A stretch of 64,000 nt of DNA, taken from the NCBI GenBank assembly GCA_964631835.1, contig CAZWAD010000018.1, positions 10,145 to 74,144 of the forward strand. Direction: 5' to 3'. Below, piece after piece: positions 53,481 to 61,741 of this stretch. Position 1 is the stretch's first letter. Each line of letters begins with the position of its first letter. Origin of the DNA: Bog-950 sp964631835. Its GTDB lineage: Bacteria; Bacteroidota; Bacteroidia; Chitinophagales; LD1. Under the pieces are notes generated by a model that worked only from the letters and a program-made list of their open reading frames with translations, was not told the DNA's origin and did not search any database. Position numbers and translations under genes: made by a program.

Positions 53481-53780
53481 ATTTTCACCACGTTTCTAAT
53501 CATTTTCACCACGTTTATTAATTTTTCACGTGAAATTTTCATATTTATGGTGAAAATATTGGCACTTATGGTGAAAAAATAGGCTTTTATGGTGAAAATA
53601 AAGGCATTTATGGTGAAAAAACAGGCACTTATGGTGAAAATAATGGCACTTATGGTGAAAAAACAGGCACTTGTGGTGAAAAAATAGGCACTTATGGTGA
53701 AAATAATGGCACTTGTGGTGAAAAAACAGGCTTTTATGGTGAAAATATTAACTTTTGTGGTGAAAAGAATCAGGTTTGTG
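53481..53780 (-). repeat. Tandem array of 21-bp units with an internal orientation switch (array 5)
   Basis: TGGTGAAAA occurs at 53548, 53569, 53590, 53611, 53632, 53653, 53674, 53695, 53716, 53737 and 53758, always 21 bp apart. To the left the reverse complement TTTTCACCA appears at 53482 and 53503, also 21 bp apart. Between the two orientations lies the perfect palindrome TTTCACGTGAAA (53524-53535). The minus-strand frame reads as heptads such as ACFFTIS. The array fills the space between the convergent genes purN and gyrB. Confidence 0.95.
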
Positions 53781-54113
53781 TATGAAATATTCAGTTTTCT
53801 GTGAAAAAGAATGGCTTTTCTGTAAAAAAAACAGGGCAATATCTTTAAAACATGAAGAATAAAGGGGCAATAACTGCCTTAGGGGTATAAAAGAGCTACG
53901 AATCAGGGTGCAGGTTTGGTTGGCAGTTGTATTTTAAAAGCGGTTTGTCATGTTGAGCGTAGGTTTCCGAAGCGAAACATCTTGTATTTAATACAAGTTC
54001 CTTCACCTCGCAAAGCCTCGGTTCAGGATGACAACCGTTTGTTTCCTGCCAAACGGAGAAGATGCCGCAGGCTGATTGTTTTTCGTATAATTCGTGTAAT
54101 TCGAGTCAGCTCC
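53781..54113. other. Gene-free spacer with interspersed repeats before the gyrB 3' end
   Basis: No gene seen. At 53944-53988 lies a diverged copy (36 of 45) of the 50-bp repeat at 3539 and 3853, followed by the palindrome CTTGTATT-T-AATACAAG. At 54082-54110 TTCGTATAATTCGTGTAATT and following bases belong to the ATTCGTGT motif family and end at the gyrB stop. Confidence 0.75.
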
Positions 54114-56090
54114 CTACGCGTCAATGCGGGCAAACTTGGCGTGGGTTTCAATAAACTCTCTGCGCGGGGGCACTTCATCGCCCATAAGCATACTAAAAAC
54201 ATAGTCGGCTTCGGCAGCGCTTTCAATACTCACCTGCTTGAGGGTGCGGGTTTCGGGGTTCATGGTGGTTTCCCAAAGCTGCTCGGCATTCATTTCGCCA
54301 AGCCCTTTGTAACGCTGCACATTCACCGAGGTTTCGCTGCCGCCCTTGGCAAGTTCCTTAGTAGCGGCTTCGCGCTGGGCATCATTCCAGCAGTAAATGC
54401 CTTCTTTTCCTTTTTTAACGAGGTAAAGCGGTGGCTGGGCAATGTATATATGCCCGCCTTCGACCAGTTCTTTCATGTAACGGAAAAAGAAAGTGAGGAT
54501 AAGGGTAGTGATATGTGAGCCGTCCACATCGGCATCGCACATAATAATTACTTTGTAATAGCGAAGCTTTGAAATGTCGAGGGCTTTTGAATCTTCGGCA
54601 GTGCCAATTTTTACACCGAGTGCGGTAAACATATTGCCTATTTCCTCGTTGTCGTAAATCTTATGCTCCATGGCTTTTTCCACGTTCAGAATTTTACCGC
54701 GCAGCGGAAGAATAGCCTGAAACTCGCGGTTGCGGCCCTGTTTGGCGGTACCACCTGCCGAATCGCCTTCCACCAGGAATATTTCGCTTACCTGCCGGTC
54801 CTTACTGCTGCAGTCAGCGAGCTTTCCGGGCAAGCCGCTGCCGCTGAGGGCTCCCTTTCGCTGAACCATTTCGCGGGCTTTGCGGGCAGCAAAGCGCGCA
54901 GTGGCAGCAAGTATTACCTTATCGAAAATTATTTTAGCCTGTTTGGGGTTTTCTTCGAGGTAGTGTTCCAGCCTTTCGCCAAAAATCTGCTCCACGGCAC
55001 CGGCTACTTCATTGTTGCCCAGCTTGGTTTTAGTTTGCCCTTCAAACTGCGGCTCGGGAACTTTCACCGAAACCACAGCCGTAAGCCCTTCGCGAAAGTC
55101 ATCGCCCGAAATTTCCACTTTTACTTTCTCGAACAGCTTGTTCTTTTCGCCATAGGTTTTAAAAGTGCGGGTAAGCGCACGCCTGAACCCCGCTACGTGG
55201 GTTCCGCCTTCAATAGTATTGATATTGTTGACGTAACTATGAACATTCTCGTTGTAAGAAGTATTGTATTGCAGTGCTACTTCAACCGAAATATTGTCGC
55301 GCCCGCCTTCCACCCAAATAGGCTCGGGAATAAGGGGCTCGCGGGTACTGTCCAGAAACTTAACGAATTCCACCAGCCCGCCTTCGCTGTAATAATGGTA
55401 CGAAAGAAATTTTTCTTCTGCGGGGGTTTCACCTTCTGCGGGAGCAACCTTTTCCCGCTCATCGGTAATATGCAGGTGAATGCCCTTGTTCAGAAAAGAA
55501 AGCTCGCGCAGGCGGGCGGCAAGGGTATCGAGGTTATAAACCGTTTGCTGAAAGATAGTAGCGTCAGGCTTAAAGGTAACTATAGTTCCGCGGTAGTCCG
55601 AAGCTCCCACCTCGCGAACCGTATAAAGCGGCTTACCTTCGGAATATTCCTGCTCGTAAACCTTGCCGTTGCGGTGAACCTGTGCTTTTAAATGAGTAGA
55701 AAGTGCATTAACGCACGAAACACCTACCCCGTGCAAGCCACCCGAAACTTTGTAACTGTCTTTGTCGAATTTACCTCCGGCATGAAGCACCGTCATGACC
55801 ACCTGCAGGGCGCTTACTCCTTCCTTCTCATGAATATCAACCGGAATACCCCGCCCGTCATCCTTTACCGAAATGGAATTATCGGTATGAATAGTTACGA
55901 AAATGTTTTTGCAATGACCGGCAAGGGCTTCGTCAATCGAGTTGTCAACTACTTCATAAACTAAGTGATGTAATCCGCGAATGCCCACATCACCGATATA
56001 CATGGCAGGGCGCTTGCGCACCGCCTCTAAGCCTTCTAAAACCTGTATGCTGCTTGCTGAATAGTCCGTTTTCTTAATCGTTTCTTCCAT
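54114..56090 (-). CDS. gyrB: DNA gyrase subunit B
   Basis: From the ATG at 56090 the protein is 658 residues: MEETIKKTDYSASSIQVLEG, EAVRKRPAMYIGDVG and HHLVYEVVDNSIDEALAGHC (GHKL ATPase). Later come DDGRGIPVDIH, GGLHGVGVSCVNALS, a Toprim domain with EIFLVEGDSAGGTAKQGR and IIMCDADVDGSHI, and the C-terminal QRYKGLGEMNAEQLWETTMNP. It is the ATPase half of gyrase, which supercoils DNA. Length fits the short Bacteroidota GyrB. The longer frame from 56162 adds an unrelated leader. No dnaA or recF is adjacent. Confidence 0.97.
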   Translation of the reverse strand: MEETIKKTDYSASSIQVLEGLEAVRKRPAMYIGDVGIRGLHHLVYEVVDNSIDEALAGHCKNIFVTIHTDNSISVKDDGRGIPVDIHEKEGVSALQVVMTVLHAGGKFDKDSYKVSGGLHGVGVSCVNALSTHLKAQVHRNGKVYEQEYSEGKPLYTVREVGASDYRGTIVTFKPDATIFQQTVYNLDTLAARLRELSFLNKGIHLHITDEREKVAPAEGETPAEEKFLSYHYYSEGGLVEFVKFLDSTREPLIPEPIWVEGGRDNISVEVALQYNTSYNENVHSYVNNINTIEGGTHVAGFRRALTRTFKTYGEKNKLFEKVKVEISGDDFREGLTAVVSVKVPEPQFEGQTKTKLGNNEVAGAVEQIFGERLEHYLEENPKQAKIIFDKVILAATARFAARKAREMVQRKGALSGSGLPGKLADCSSKDRQVSEIFLVEGDSAGGTAKQGRNREFQAILPLRGKILNVEKAMEHKIYDNEEIGNMFTALGVKIGTAEDSKALDISKLRYYKVIIMCDADVDGSHITTLILTFFFRYMKELVEGGHIYIAQPPLYLVKKGKEGIYCWNDAQREAATKELAKGGSETSVNVQRYKGLGEMNAEQLWETTMNPETRTLKQVSIESAAEADYVFSMLMGDEVPPRREFIETHAKFARIDA

Positions 56091-56139
56091 AGTAATATTT
56101 GCCGATTCCCCGCCCATTTTTCTTGTAAAATAAAGTTGG

Positions 56140-56148
56140 GCGAAACTA
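56140..56148 (-). promoter_or_regulatory. Putative -7 element TAGTTTCGC of gyrB
   Basis: On the minus strand TAGTTTCGCCC lies 49 nt before the gyrB ATG. The nine bases are identical to the box before sucA. Confidence 0.45.
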
Positions 56149-56252
56149 ACAAAATTGCCCACCCGAAGCCTGTTTTAAGCGTCTTTTTTTAGGATTAAAA
56201 TCATGTTTCTTTTCTATTAGGAAAATCTACATTTGTTGACAAATCCTTTACC

Positions 56253-56675
56253 ATGAAAAAGCTCATTACACTGCTTTTGGCAGTTTCTCTTCTTCTGCCT
56301 CTTTTCGTCAAAGCAGGCGAAGACATCACCAACAAACAATTAGCAGGCAAATGGAATTTGACCGATGTAAATATCACTAACTCGCCAGCCGCTGAAAAGA
56401 AAGTAACCTACGAAAACTGCTACCTCTGCGACATTTACAAAGCGCAAATGGGTCTTGTATTTACCGAAGACGGAAAGGTGGATTACAGCAACTACGGAAA
56501 CCAGAATAAAGTGCGCTATACCATTAACGGAAATGTTCTTTCCCTGTTTGCCGAAACTCAAACCGCTGGCGAAAGCGAAACTTCAACAGAGTTTGTGGCT
56601 TCATTGAGCGGTGATGTGTTAACGCTCACCCGTATCTTCCCCGACTTTACCGAAACCTACACCTTCACCAAATAA
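56253..56675 (+). CDS. Small secreted lipocalin-like protein
   Basis: The 140-residue protein has a signal peptide (MKKLITLLLAVSLLLPLFVKA). Its body looks all-beta, starting LAGKWNLTDVNI and ending LTRIFPDFTETYTFTK, the pattern of Bacteroidota lipocalin-like domains. Two Cys in ENCYLCDIYKA could form a disulfide or bind metal. There is no lipobox. It lies 9 bp before a giant T9SS protein and may be co-transcribed with it; ligand unknown. Confidence 0.7.
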   Translation: MKKLITLLLAVSLLLPLFVKAGEDITNKQLAGKWNLTDVNITNSPAAEKKVTYENCYLCDIYKAQMGLVFTEDGKVDYSNYGNQNKVRYTINGNVLSLFAETQTAGESETSTEFVASLSGDVLTLTRIFPDFTETYTFTK

Positions 56676-56684
56676 ATCCGACAC

Positions 56685-59600
56685 ATGAAAAAAAATATCC
56701 TCCCGCTTACAGCAGCTTTCTTGATAATAAGTTCACATGTCTTTGCTCAGAATGTAAACCTGCAGGTTCTTGTTACCAAAGTGGAACGCAGTTCATACTC
56801 CGACTGCGTGGGCTGCGGAGATGCCGACCCCACCTGGAAAATTCAGGGAACTCATAACGGGCTTGGCGCATTAACTTACGGACCTTACTGCTGGCATTTT
56901 GGTTCCATGGTTAATACCATTTGGGATATTTCTGATTATACTATGATGAACCTGGTTAACACCAACGCCACTAATTTCACTCTTGGTCTTAACGATGCTT
57001 TTGAAAAAAGCTGCAGCAACAACAACTGCACATACGAGGCTTATAATTTCTTTACCTGCTTCCCTTCGGTTTATGGCGATAGCCGCAGATGCCAGAATAA
57101 CTCGCTTGCTGTTGTCAACTTCAGAAACTCACAGCCCTGCCAGTGGCATACGGCAGTCTCCTCCTGGTGCGGTGATTTCCGTTTTGAGTACTCCTACTAC
57201 TGGTCGTTTAACTATGCTCCCACACTTCTTGTTCAGCCCGCGGCTAACACCGAGTTGTGTATGGGCAGCGCTACTTCGCTTACCGTAGTTGCCGGAACCG
57301 ATTCCTACGGCTGGAACATGGGAGTTAATTACCAATGGCAGATTTCCGGCAGCACCGCCTGCCCCGGTACCGGATGGCAGGATATTTTTGGCGCTACTTC
57401 CGGCACTTTCATTCCATCACAAATTCCCGGAACAAGGCTTTACCGCTGCAAAGTAACCTCTAATTGCAATCCTGACTTTTCAAGCAATACAACCATCTCC
57501 AATTGTTCAGTTGTAACTTACAGTCCAATCGGGTCACCGGGTGATTTGCCTCCCGATATTGTCTCGGGAATCTGCGGCTCGACAGTTCTTCCCGGCTCTA
57601 CTCACGTTCTTGGAGTTCTGGCTCCGCCAACACCCGGTGCAGTGTTGGGTCTTTCCGGTTACACCTGGTCTGCATCCGGTGGCTCGCCAACATCCGGCAG
57701 CACCCCGCAGTTTACATGGACTGCTCCCGTAAACCCCGGAACCTACAACATCAACCTTACGTACAACGACAACTGTCCTCAGCCCGATGCACAAGCCAAC
57801 GTTTGCGTAGTAAATGTAGGCTCAGCCACCTGCGACTTTGCCTATGTGGCAACTTACGGAGTAGATTCCGCCTATCGCGGTGGCCCCGATAACCCTTATA
57901 AAACTCTGTTGTATGCTATATCACAACTGAACGGAAGAAAATATATCCGTATTGCCAACGGTGTTTACAACGAAGTAAACCCGCTTCAGCTTGCAACGGG
58001 ATTGGTTATTGAAGGCGGCTACAAAGTAACCGGTAACATCTGGTCGAAAAACAATTCCGACTCTACCGTTATCGTTTGCTCCGGCACTCAAATAATAAAT
58101 ACTGACGTTGCTCATCGTGTCGGCTTTATTTCCAATGCCGCATCAACGTGGAGGCTTCAGGATTTGGTGATAATAACCACAGATATTTCCATTAAGACAG
58201 CTACCGGTAAGGGATATTCCAATTACGGGCTTTTGATTCTCGCGGGCTCATCGGGATTTGAAGTGGTGCGCTGCAAAATTTACACCGGTAATGCCGCTGC
58301 GGGAACAGACGGCTCTACACCCGGGGGCTCCGGAGGTGCGGGTGGTGGTGGTGGCGGTGGTTCCGGTGGCAACGGAAGTACTTCCGGCTGCGGAGGTACC
58401 GGTAACCCGGGCAGCTCGGGTTCATCGGGTAACGGTGGCGCGGCTGCAGGAGGCGGTGGCGGAGGATGCAGCGGAGGCGGATGCAACATCTTCGGCTGCG
58501 ATGCCAGTGGATGTACCGGTTCAAACGGTGGTGGCGGCTCAACCGGTGCTGCCGGAACCGGCTATGCTGCCGGAGTAAGACCTGCTACACCCGCGGTTGT
58601 TTCACCTTACTACATTCCTGCCGGACAATCGCCTTCGGGTAATAATGGTTTTGGCGGTGGCGGTGGCGGTGGTGGTGGCGGTGGCGACATAGGCACCTGC
58701 TGTACCTGCGGCTGCGGAAGCGGTAACCCGCGTGGCGGAGACGGAGGTAACGGTGGCGGTGGCGGATTACCCGGTTCGGGTGGTGTGGGTGGCGGAGGCT
58801 CATTTGGAATTTACGCATCGGGTGCCGGAACAGCAGGAACAATAACCACTTCGCTGATTGTTGCCGGTAATTTTGGTCTTGGCGGCAATGGTGCAACCGG
58901 TCAGCCCGGTGCAGGTGGTGCAGGTGGTGCAGGTGGATTTAATCACGGAGGCTGCGATGGCGGTGTGGGCGGTAATGGCGGAACCGGTGGAACCGGTGGC
59001 GCTGGCGGCAGAGGCCAGGATGGTGCTAACGGCTTAAACCAGGGAATTGTTTCTGTAGGCGGTGCTGCTGTTACAGGAACTTCCACCGGTGTGCCGAATA
59101 CGTTTACCGTAAGTGTTGATTACCTGAATTCAAAAGCCTGTATTAATTCAGAAATTGGTTTAACCAAATCCTCAGGGGTGTGGACTTTACCCACCGGTTT
59201 AGGTTTTGTAAACGACCTGCGCGATTATCCTGCCGGTTTCCCGGTATCTAGTTACAATGCTTCAAGCAGCCCGCTGCTGGTTTATACTACAACTCCTTCG
59301 GTGGAATACAACCTCACTATCAACGGAAATAACTACGCCAAATATCTTTCTATTGCTGCCGATAACCGGTTGCTTCCCTCTATCATTAATACTTCGCCAA
59401 CTATTTGTATTAACGGAATAGATTCCTTAAGCGCTACCCGATGGGGAAATGAAGTGGAATACGACTGGCGGATTTACCAGGGAACAAACGTCAGCAGTCC
59501 TCTTTATCAATCCACCTTGCCGAGTCCATCTATCAACTTCTTCGGGTTTACTCCGGGAATTTACGTGGTGCGTTACCGCGTTCGCGAAAGCTGCTGCGGA

Positions 59601-61691
59601 TGGTCAAAAGCAGTGTTCGATACTATCCGCATTGTTCCCGAGCCCACCATTTTCAATGCGTATGGCGGGGGATATTACTGCCCCGGTTCTGCCGGTGCCG
59701 TGGTAAATCTCAGCGGTTCCGAGCCGGGGGTTACTTACATTTTATATTTCAACGGGGCACCGGTTGATACATTTGTGGGCACCGGGGGGCCTGTTGCCTT
59801 TGAACCGCAGACCGGAGTGGGTAATTACACAGTTGAAGCTACAAGATTTACCGGTTGCAATTCTACAATGTTCGGAACGGTGAGCATTGGCTTGTATCCG
59901 CAGCCGCAACCGTTCAGTGTTTCGGGAGGAGATACCATTTGCTCATTTGGCGGAAGTATTTCTGCTACAGTTACCCTGAGCGGTTCTGAACTTGGTGTTA
60001 ATTACCATTTATATCGCAGCGGAAATCTTCCTACCGGTGCGCCACTTCCCGGAACCGGTCTGGCACTTTCGTTTACCAACGTTACCACTCCCGGAGTTTA
60101 TACCGTGAAGGCGGTAAATCCCGTTACTACCTGCCAAACCGACATGACCGACAGCGCAGTAGTTGTACTGGCTCCGAACCCCACTGCATTTAATGTAACC
60201 GGTGGCGGCTCGTTCTGCGATGGTGCTGCCGGTGTGGTAATCGGGCTCGACAGTTCCGAAACAGGATTTGTTTACCAGTTGCTTCAAGCCGGTGTGGTTC
60301 CTGCCGCACCACCGGTAACCGGTACCGGCTCGGCTGTTTCGTTTGCTTCGGTGAATGTTCCCGGTTATTACAAAGTAAAAGCCACAAGCATTTACGGCTG
60401 CGATGGATGGATGAGTGATTCTGTTTGGGTGAGGAAACTCTCCAATCCGTTTATTGCCGGGGTGATGACTACCGATGTGCGCTGCTTTGGCGATGCCAAC
60501 GGAACGCTTACCGTTAATGCTTCCACTCAAAACGGTGCGCTGAGTTATTCTAATGACAGCGCGGCAACGTACCAGCTTTCCAACACTTTCGGTTCCCTGC
60601 TTTCCGATTTCTATCATGTTTATGTGATGGATGACAGCGGTTGTGTTTCATCGTACACTGCCAACCCGGTTGAAGTTGCCACTCCTCCCCTGCTTATTCT
60701 TTCGCTGCACGGCACGAATCCCGACTGCTACGGCAACGCCACCGGTTCGGCTACTGTACAGCCGAGCGGAGGCATCTCGCCTTACTCGTACGCCTGGAAT
60801 ACAGTTCCCCCGCAGAATTCTTTCATCATTGACGACCTTGCCGGTGATAATATTTATGCCGTAACTGTTTCTGATGCCAACCAATGCAGCGCTTCGGGAA
60901 GTGTGGCGCTGACTCAGCCTTCTCAAGTTACCGTTACCGTGGTACCGGTAAACGTAAAATGCTTTGAGGGTAATGACGGACAAGTAACTATTGTTCCTTC
61001 GGGCGGTTATCCGCCTTACGATTATTACTTAGACGGCATTTACCAGGACGACAGCATATTTACCGGACTGGTTGCCGGTACTTACATTGCCACTGCCGAA
61101 GACGCCAACCACTGCAAAGGCTCTGCTACTTTTTCTCTTACACAACCGGAGGCGTTCAGTGTGAATGCCGGTGCTGACCAAACCGTACTCATTGGGCAAA
61201 CGGTACAGTTGAACGGGAATGCTGCTTCCTTCAATGGCATTATCGGCTATTTCTGGCAGCCCGATTTTCACTTAAGCTGTACCGCTTGCCAAAATCCGGA
61301 AGCCACTCCCGACACCACCACCACCTATATATTAATGGCGATGGATGGCGATAGCTGTGTGGGTTTCGACTCGGTAACCATTACCGTGCGTATAGGAGTG
61401 CAGGTGTTTATACCCACTGCGTTTACTCCGAATAATGACGGGCTGAACGATTACTTTGAAATGAACCTGCTGGGGGCGGAGAAACTTGAAGTAGCTGTTT
61501 TCAGCCGCTGGGGCGAGCGCATTTACTATAACCCCAACCAGCACAACGGCTTTTACAACAATGGCGATGCCTGGGACGGAAAGAAAGACGGCAAACTGCT
61601 GCCTTACGATACTTACGTGTACCAGATTAACGTTGATTTTGTAAACAACACCAAAGACACTTACACCGGAACGGTTACGCTGATGAAGTAA
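56685..61691 (+). CDS. Giant glycine-rich, SprB-repeat cell-surface protein with CHU_C domain (T9SS type B)
   Basis: The 1668-residue protein has a signal peptide (KKNILPLTAAFLIISSHVFA). An N-terminal Cys-rich domain follows (SDCVGCGDADPTW, to about 175), then Ig-like segments. A right-handed beta-helix-like section (KYIRIANGVYNEVNPLQLATGLVIEGGYK, about 425-535) is followed by about 250 residues of glycine-rich sequence (about 540-785) with additional Cys. Later come Ig-like repeats with VLSGSE, and near 1259-1489 three SprB-type repeats (CFGDANGTLTV, CYGNATGSATVQPSGG, CFEGNDGQVTIVPSGG). The end is a CHU_C domain with VFIPTAFTPNNDGLNDYFEM and SRWGERIYYNPN. SprB repeats are known from the Flavobacterium gliding adhesin, so a motility or adhesion role is inferred. 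Confidence 0.9.
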   Translation: MKKNILPLTAAFLIISSHVFAQNVNLQVLVTKVERSSYSDCVGCGDADPTWKIQGTHNGLGALTYGPYCWHFGSMVNTIWDISDYTMMNLVNTNATNFTLGLNDAFEKSCSNNNCTYEAYNFFTCFPSVYGDSRRCQNNSLAVVNFRNSQPCQWHTAVSSWCGDFRFEYSYYWSFNYAPTLLVQPAANTELCMGSATSLTVVAGTDSYGWNMGVNYQWQISGSTACPGTGWQDIFGATSGTFIPSQIPGTRLYRCKVTSNCNPDFSSNTTISNCSVVTYSPIGSPGDLPPDIVSGICGSTVLPGSTHVLGVLAPPTPGAVLGLSGYTWSASGGSPTSGSTPQFTWTAPVNPGTYNINLTYNDNCPQPDAQANVCVVNVGSATCDFAYVATYGVDSAYRGGPDNPYKTLLYAISQLNGRKYIRIANGVYNEVNPLQLATGLVIEGGYKVTGNIWSKNNSDSTVIVCSGTQIINTDVAHRVGFISNAASTWRLQDLVIITTDISIKTATGKGYSNYGLLILAGSSGFEVVRCKIYTGNAAAGTDGSTPGGSGGAGGGGGGGSGGNGSTSGCGGTGNPGSSGSSGNGGAAAGGGGGGCSGGGCNIFGCDASGCTGSNGGGGSTGAAGTGYAAGVRPATPAVVSPYYIPAGQSPSGNNGFGGGGGGGGGGGDIGTCCTCGCGSGNPRGGDGGNGGGGGLPGSGGVGGGGSFGIYASGAGTAGTITTSLIVAGNFGLGGNGATGQPGAGGAGGAGGFNHGGCDGGVGGNGGTGGTGGAGGRGQDGANGLNQGIVSVGGAAVTGTSTGVPNTFTVSVDYLNSKACINSEIGLTKSSGVWTLPTGLGFVNDLRDYPAGFPVSSYNASSSPLLVYTTTPSVEYNLTINGNNYAKYLSIAADNRLLPSIINTSPTICINGIDSLSATRWGNEVEYDWRIYQGTNVSSPLYQSTLPSPSINFFGFTPGIYVVRYRVRESCCGWSKAVFDTIRIVPEPTIFNAYGGGYYCPGSAGAVVNLSGSEPGVTYILYFNGAPVDTFVGTGGPVAFEPQTGVGNYTVEATRFTGCNSTMFGTVSIGLYPQPQPFSVSGGDTICSFGGSISATVTLSGSELGVNYHLYRSGNLPTGAPLPGTGLALSFTNVTTPGVYTVKAVNPVTTCQTDMTDSAVVVLAPNPTAFNVTGGGSFCDGAAGVVIGLDSSETGFVYQLLQAGVVPAAPPVTGTGSAVSFASVNVPGYYKVKATSIYGCDGWMSDSVWVRKLSNPFIAGVMTTDVRCFGDANGTLTVNASTQNGALSYSNDSAATYQLSNTFGSLLSDFYHVYVMDDSGCVSSYTANPVEVATPPLLILSLHGTNPDCYGNATGSATVQPSGGISPYSYAWNTVPPQNSFIIDDLAGDNIYAVTVSDANQCSASGSVALTQPSQVTVTVVPVNVKCFEGNDGQVTIVPSGGYPPYDYYLDGIYQDDSIFTGLVAGTYIATAEDANHCKGSATFSLTQPEAFSVNAGADQTVLIGQTVQLNGNAASFNGIIGYFWQPDFHLSCTACQNPEATPDTTTTYILMAMDGDSCVGFDSVTITVRIGVQVFIPTAFTPNNDGLNDYFEMNLLGAEKLEVAVFSRWGERIYYNPNQHNGFYNNGDAWDGKKDGKLLPYDTYVYQINVDFVNNTKDTYTGTVTLMK

Positions 61692-61741
61692 GGGATGACG
61701 GGTGACAGATGTCCGATGTCCGATGATGGGCCGGCCGGGTG

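Noticed and set aside
53462..53839. A 125-codon minus-strand gene rich in ACFFTIS heptads
   Set aside because: It is wholly array 5. The hydrophobic heptads follow from the AT-rich 21-bp unit, and no start signal or conserved sequence is visible.
54663..55691. A 342-codon plus-strand open frame
   Set aside because: It is antisense to gyrB, whose motifs are unambiguous on the minus strand.
54114..56090. Replication origin next to gyrB
   Set aside because: There is no dnaA, dnaN or recF nearby and no cluster of DnaA boxes that I could see. In Bacteroidota gyrB position is not a reliable origin marker.
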